Both the position numbers and the translations under genes were made by a program. The notes under the pieces were generated by a model. That model saw nothing but the letters and a program-made list of their open reading frames with translations, had not been told where the DNA came from and ran no database searches. From positions 7,626,001-7,690,000 of the forward strand of contig CP053156.1 in NCBI GenBank assembly GCA_014607495.2: a stretch of DNA of 64,000 nt, in the 5' to 3' direction. This document shows, one piece after another, positions 59,580 through 64,000 of this stretch. The stretch is from Carposina sasakii. Lineage: Eukaryota; Arthropoda; Insecta; Lepidoptera; Carposinidae. Within the stretch, counting starts at the first letter, position 1; every line of letters starts with the position of its first letter.

Positions 59580-62500
59580 GTACTAATTAGATAGATAATA
59601 ACGTCGATTCCGGCAGTCAGTCTTACCTGTTCTTTTCTCTCTAAGCCATTTATGTTAGATAGACCTGACTAAGATTAGGTTTACGTTTAAGGGTGACGGT
59701 CAGAATCGACTCTAATATTAGCTAAGTGGGTGTAGGTAGAGTATAAGGGATTTTTCCAAATAGGTAACGAGCTACTAACTTGTCACTGATTTTTATCCCC
59801 CCCTCTATATGTGACTGCAAGATCTTTTTCATCCTGCAGTTCTGGATAGTCTATTTTGGGAGCATAGTGTGTAACTGTAGGTATATGTGAAATTTCTATC
59901 GTAGTTAGAAAGTATTAACATTCCTTTACTTTCTATACTACCTATCAGTAGCTATGTGTTTAGGTATAACGGTATTCAACGTCTACATTATCAATTATGT
60001 AGCGCATGGATAATGCGGTATACCTATATAAATATTAGCAATTCAATTATGGAGATGGATTCAAACGCATAGTCAAAGGAGATAACAATCGTGAAATTAG
60101 TGTTGCCAGTAAATGCTTTAATGCTGCTATTAAGCTTACCTGTAATGTTGCCAGTTCTGTAGAACCTCTAAGTTATTTTAATTGGAATTTTGGAAGACTG
60201 AGATTAATTTCGTAACCGTCGAGTAGTGTGGAGTTGATGTATTAATTTGCAGATGTATGCATGTGGATTATGTAAGTACCGCAGGGGTGCAATTCTCGAA
60301 AAGTCTCAGGTTGGAACGAAGCTGAAATGGAACCGTTGTTGACGCTCAGAACAATGCAATAATTACTTTATGGTGACGTAATTGGACACATTTCACCGAG
60401 CGACACATGCGACCGATGCATGCTAAAATATACCTTATTAGTTATTACTCAAGCGGTAAGTATATATTGCTTCGCACCGCGTTTAGTTAACGGTTCGTTC
60501 AAGAATTGTCCCCCCTGTTTGCTTAGGCAAATTACGTTGCATCCTTTTTGTTTATAAAACTAGCACATGCTTGAAGAACACATAGTGTGCTAATTAAATC
60601 TTATCAGCATGCTTCACAGCATTAGCTCAAAAGGGCGTTGGGTTTTGGTTTGTCACATCTTGAAGTACAACGTGTACCGCATGTCTTCGCGCATTTTCAC
60701 TAACAGCTACATAGGAATTTCTCGTGAAATATCTCCCTTAGTACTCGTATTTATGAAAATTCATATCGTGCAGTTATTATTTCCTGTGTCAAGCTGAGAC
60801 GTTTCAAATAGGGAATGTGTTCGACAGGTCTGTCACGTTCGGTTGGCGTGTTTGGGCGCAATTTAGTTGGTCGAACCGCCTACTGTAATAACGACTTCCG
60901 TGCCCCGTCGCGGCGCCTCCTCAAATTGGTCGCTTATCACCAATCTTCAGTGCCGACTGGAATATCAGTTGGGCTGGTCGCAATTTGTCAACAGCGTCGT
61001 CGGTTAGTGTTCCCGCGATTACAAATTGCGATCCGACATTCGAGCATCGAATAGCTGGCCCATTATCTTTTATTCGGTGTTTCGTGTTATCGAATGCTCG
61101 TTGTTAGTAGATTCTCTTTCAGGGCTTTCGCTTCTATTCGTTTGGCTTTATAGTATGGTAGTTTCTTTAAAGGAAGGTAAGGTTATAATGACTTTACTCC
61201 CTAATATCTTATTCTTTAAAAGGTATAAGTTATTATTTGTAAAATTATGGCTATAATATTTTTGATATAGATTATAGATTTATAAGATTTAATATAACAA
61301 ACGATTTCAATAACAAAACACATTGTAGGTAAGTACCACACAGTGAGACCGCGCCGCGCGAATATGTCTAATGCCTCCCGAAACTTGGCTGTATCCCTGT
61401 GGAGTCTGTTCTCAACTTACTGGTTTATTGCTTCCACAGATTATTATTTCAAAGAACTCCCGGAATTTATTCCTCGCACTCGGCCGCGAAATGTAATCCC
61501 GAAGGTTCTCATTCGGCTACTTAGCTCAAATTCAAATAGTATCGCGGTTACTAAAACCTCCTTTCGTAATTATATTTGAAGATGGAACAGAATGTTTGTT
61601 GTTTACTGTTCTCTAATTTGAGGATACTTTGCCATTTTGATTGTTGTTTTGAAATTCAAGTATCTGGGAAATTAGATGCTTCATTTGTATGATATTTTGT
61701 CGCGCAATTGTGATTCTCTTCGGTACCTACTAACAATTATTTGAAACCCTAATTTTCCTTCCGGGGGTTCTGACTCAATATCATATTCTATTTTAAAATC
61801 ACATATTAATTACAGTAACCAACACATAAGCAAAATGAGATTACAGTGAGATTACTATAAAGTAGTTAGGACATTATGCCTAACTTAGCTATTATTGTAT
61901 TGACAAAGAATTTAACCTATTTTTAGCCGTCTATCAGAACCATTCAATCAACTATTACTACTAACTATTTTCATACAAAGTACTAATTTTAGAATAAGAA
62001 ATAGGTATATAAAGAAAAATAAGAAATTTTCAGCACCCTATAGGGAGCATGACCACTAAACTACTTAGAACTCTATTCATACTTGAACTTTGTACTCCGG
62101 ATAATCGTACGGACCCCGTATCATGATACTTGATGGTATGATTATGCGAAGGCCTACCCTCTTCACTCGAAAGATTGATAGTATCGGGCATACCACGGCT
62201 TTTTATCGACGAATCATTCATAACCATGGAGTAAGCAAAGAGAAGGAGACAAGAACGTTAATATGTATCTTACTAGAACAGCTTAGATGAATTATCACGT
62301 CACTGTAGAACAGGCTATTTTGCGTTGAATGGTGTTATTAAGTCAATATCGTCACATTTTATTTATGTCACTATCAAAACAAAGCAGCGGTTTATTTATT
62401 GAAAACACGTCACTACTGCTTGGGTAACGAGCGGCATTAGCAAATGTCAACTAGTGCTTGATTCATAGTGTGCTTCATAGGCTACGGTTAGTTGCAATAT

Positions 62501-63400
62501 TATAACATTGATTATGATATCTCCTCTTTAAGCTTCCTTCGTATTCATAACACTCCCACATACTCGTACTTCAGGTAAGATTTGTAATGTATTTTTGCTG
62601 TTATCGTAATTCGTTGGATTGGATCAGATTAAATGGATTCAGTAATATCTATATTTGTAGGATTTTCAGTATAATTGTATTTTGGCTGTCAACAATAACT
62701 TAGAATCTAATAAAAGGTAGAGTGCGTTTTACCAATCAGGGGGTCTACTCTGAAGTGACGATAAACGAAGTATCGGCCAAATATCAAGGTGTTTCCTACT
62801 ACGAACTTCCTTCGATCGGCGTTAGCGAAAATTGTGCGAATTTTTCAAAATTTTCGCATTTAAATGTAAAATTCGTATTAGCTAAGAGCAATAGCAGAGC
62901 CAAAGCAATCAAGCAGAAGCAAAGCGATAAAATTGTTACCTCATATATTTGATATTTTTTCGTATTACGTAAAGTTCGCAAAACGATCAGCCAGCAAACG
63001 AACTGTCAAACTGCGATGAATATTAGGTTGGCAGAAACGACTGCCATACAGCCAATTCTGTGGTAAAATAATTTATATTGTATTCCATTTATATCTCTTT
63101 AGTTTTTCACGGCGAGTATTTATTTATTATTATTTATTTATTATTCTTTAAATATTCTAGGACTTAAAATTAGGTACAACGTCCCACAAAACTGCTTGCG
63201 CCGTTTTGACTGTGGGATCCGTGATTAATATTAAATACTATGTACTAGAGTGCGTTTCACCGTATAGCTCCATGGAAGATGGCGCCCGTTACTATGTGCA
63301 TGACCGCATTCTTTGTTTTACTGCATACTAAAAATGTTAGTTCTAAAATCAGGCCCAGGGACTATTCTGTGAAACAGATGACAATTATTCTATATGAGTA
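59580..63400. other. intergenic DNA, weakly repetitive
   Basis: No supported gene. GAGTGCGTTTTACC at about 62721 and GAGTGCGTTTCACC at about 63248 are similar starts of possible repeats. Frames at 60815-61054 and 61343-61579 lack splice or family support. Confidence 0.35.
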
Positions 63401-63496
63401 TATTAAAGTACGATAGTTAACTAATTATTAAATAATTATTCTGAAGTATAAAAGGCTAAGAAATTGAGTTTAATAAATAATGACAAGAATTTGAGT

Positions 63497-64000
63497 TTAT
63501 ATACTGTTAAGCAGATAGGAGTGTAGTGATTTTTTAAATTTGTTTTTATGTGTTTCCATTCTGATAGACGCAGGTAAGGCGTTAAGCAAGTATGGTAATC
63601 GTTTTTCAATGAGCCTGTCTCCATAATAATTGCTTACTCTGGGGACAGCATACTTACCTGCGGCTATGGATCTGGTGTCATATGTTTGTCTCATTACATG
63701 ACATAGGGTGCTATCTTGATTGTTATGCTGATTGACTAGAAATAAGTATTTGTGTTTTAGGGTTGCCGGTAGAATTTTACATATTTTAAATAGCTTGTAA
63801 TAATCATCTTTACATTTATTTCTAGTTTGGTTAGTTACTAATAGCTTAAGAAATCTAATTTGTAGTTTTTCAATTTTTTCCATATTTGTTTTAAACGTGA
63901 GGCCATAACAGTCAAGGGAGTAACTCAGGGTAGGTTCTACTAGGGATTTGTAGATATATTTTAGGGTACTTATTGGGACCCTGAAACTTAGGTGATAAAA
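63497..64000 (-). CDS. non-LTR retrotransposon reverse transcriptase, C-terminal end (partial)
   Basis: The minus strand is open from the window edge (64000) to a stop at 63497, about 168 residues. It contains LKYIYKSLVEPTLSYSLDCY, IEKLQIRFLKLLV, the LFKICKILPATLKHKYLFLV segment and YLLNALPASIR. This is the pattern of the C-terminal region after the reverse transcriptase domain in Jockey/CR1-like elements: a 'yksLveP.l.Y' helix, 'ieklQ.r..R.l' and 'lp.....'. The frame has no break here, so the source copy may be fairly young. The domain core and endonuclease would lie beyond the right edge. Confidence 0.75.
   Translation of the reverse strand, partial: FYHLSFRVPISTLKYIYKSLVEPTLSYSLDCYGLTFKTNMEKIEKLQIRFLKLLVTNQTRNKCKDDYYKLFKICKILPATLKHKYLFLVNQHNNQDSTLCHVMRQTYDTRSIAAGKYAVPRVSNYYGDRLIEKRLPYLLNALPASIRMETHKNKFKKSLHSYLLNSI

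Noticed and set aside
60815..61054. 79-codon plus-strand frame in a GC-richer block
   Set aside because: No domain, splice signal or start context; composition alone explains its length.

Overview
This is a eukaryotic genomic window, most likely from a ditrysian moth or butterfly. Its genes are split into short exons by GT-AG introns. Intergenic and intronic DNA is AT-rich and packed with repeats typical of Lepidoptera: short Helitron-like elements ending in CTAG after a 'GCGGACGAAGTCGCGGGCG' hairpin, 'GCAGTCCACTGCTGGAC' repeats, tRNA-headed SINEs, hAT and Tc1/mariner MITEs, and 3' pieces of non-LTR retrotransposons. A run of exactly 500 N at 32229-32728 marks an assembly gap. No prokaryotic features, CRISPR arrays or rRNA genes are visible.

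Region 1 (0-21 kb) holds the conserved genes. UBA3, the catalytic subunit of the NEDD8 E1 enzyme, is on the minus strand (3498-5548). A Tc1/mariner-type transposon with about 620-bp terminal inverted repeats and a broken transposase lies just beyond its 3' end (584-3242). Divergent from UBA3 is a nine-coding-exon C2H2 zinc-finger gene resembling ZNF800 (6612-14010, plus). Next come mitochondrial ATP synthase beta with an uninterrupted reading frame (16623-18176, minus) and, divergent from it across about 430 bp, UQCC1, an assembly factor of respiratory complex III (18608-20515, plus). The last two both serve oxidative phosphorylation and may share a bidirectional promoter.

Region 2 (21-32 kb) is the C-terminal seven exons of a secreted acid sphingomyelinase (SMPD1-type metallophosphoesterase), minus strand. 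Its introns have been heavily invaded by MITEs, a SINE and Helitrons, and one intron carries a 972-bp tandem duplication. The gene's 5' part (signal peptide, saposin domain) is missing, in the gap or further upstream.

Region 3 (32.7-64 kb) has no gene I recognise. It has one phase-consistent three-exon candidate on the minus strand (37217-35146), several retrotransposon reverse-transcriptase C-terminal fragments (36 kb, 43.8-45.3 kb, 63.5-64 kb), a possible LTR, many MITEs and long stretches of featureless AT-rich DNA. I see no dedicated new multi-gene system. The most noteworthy signals are mobile-element structures: a hAT-type MITE made largely of ATCGAT palindromes, a SINE/LINE pair sharing a 3' tail, the tandem duplication whose edge coincides with a Helitron terminus, an iterated-motif fold-back element, and transposons sitting next to splice acceptors of the sphingomyelinase gene.
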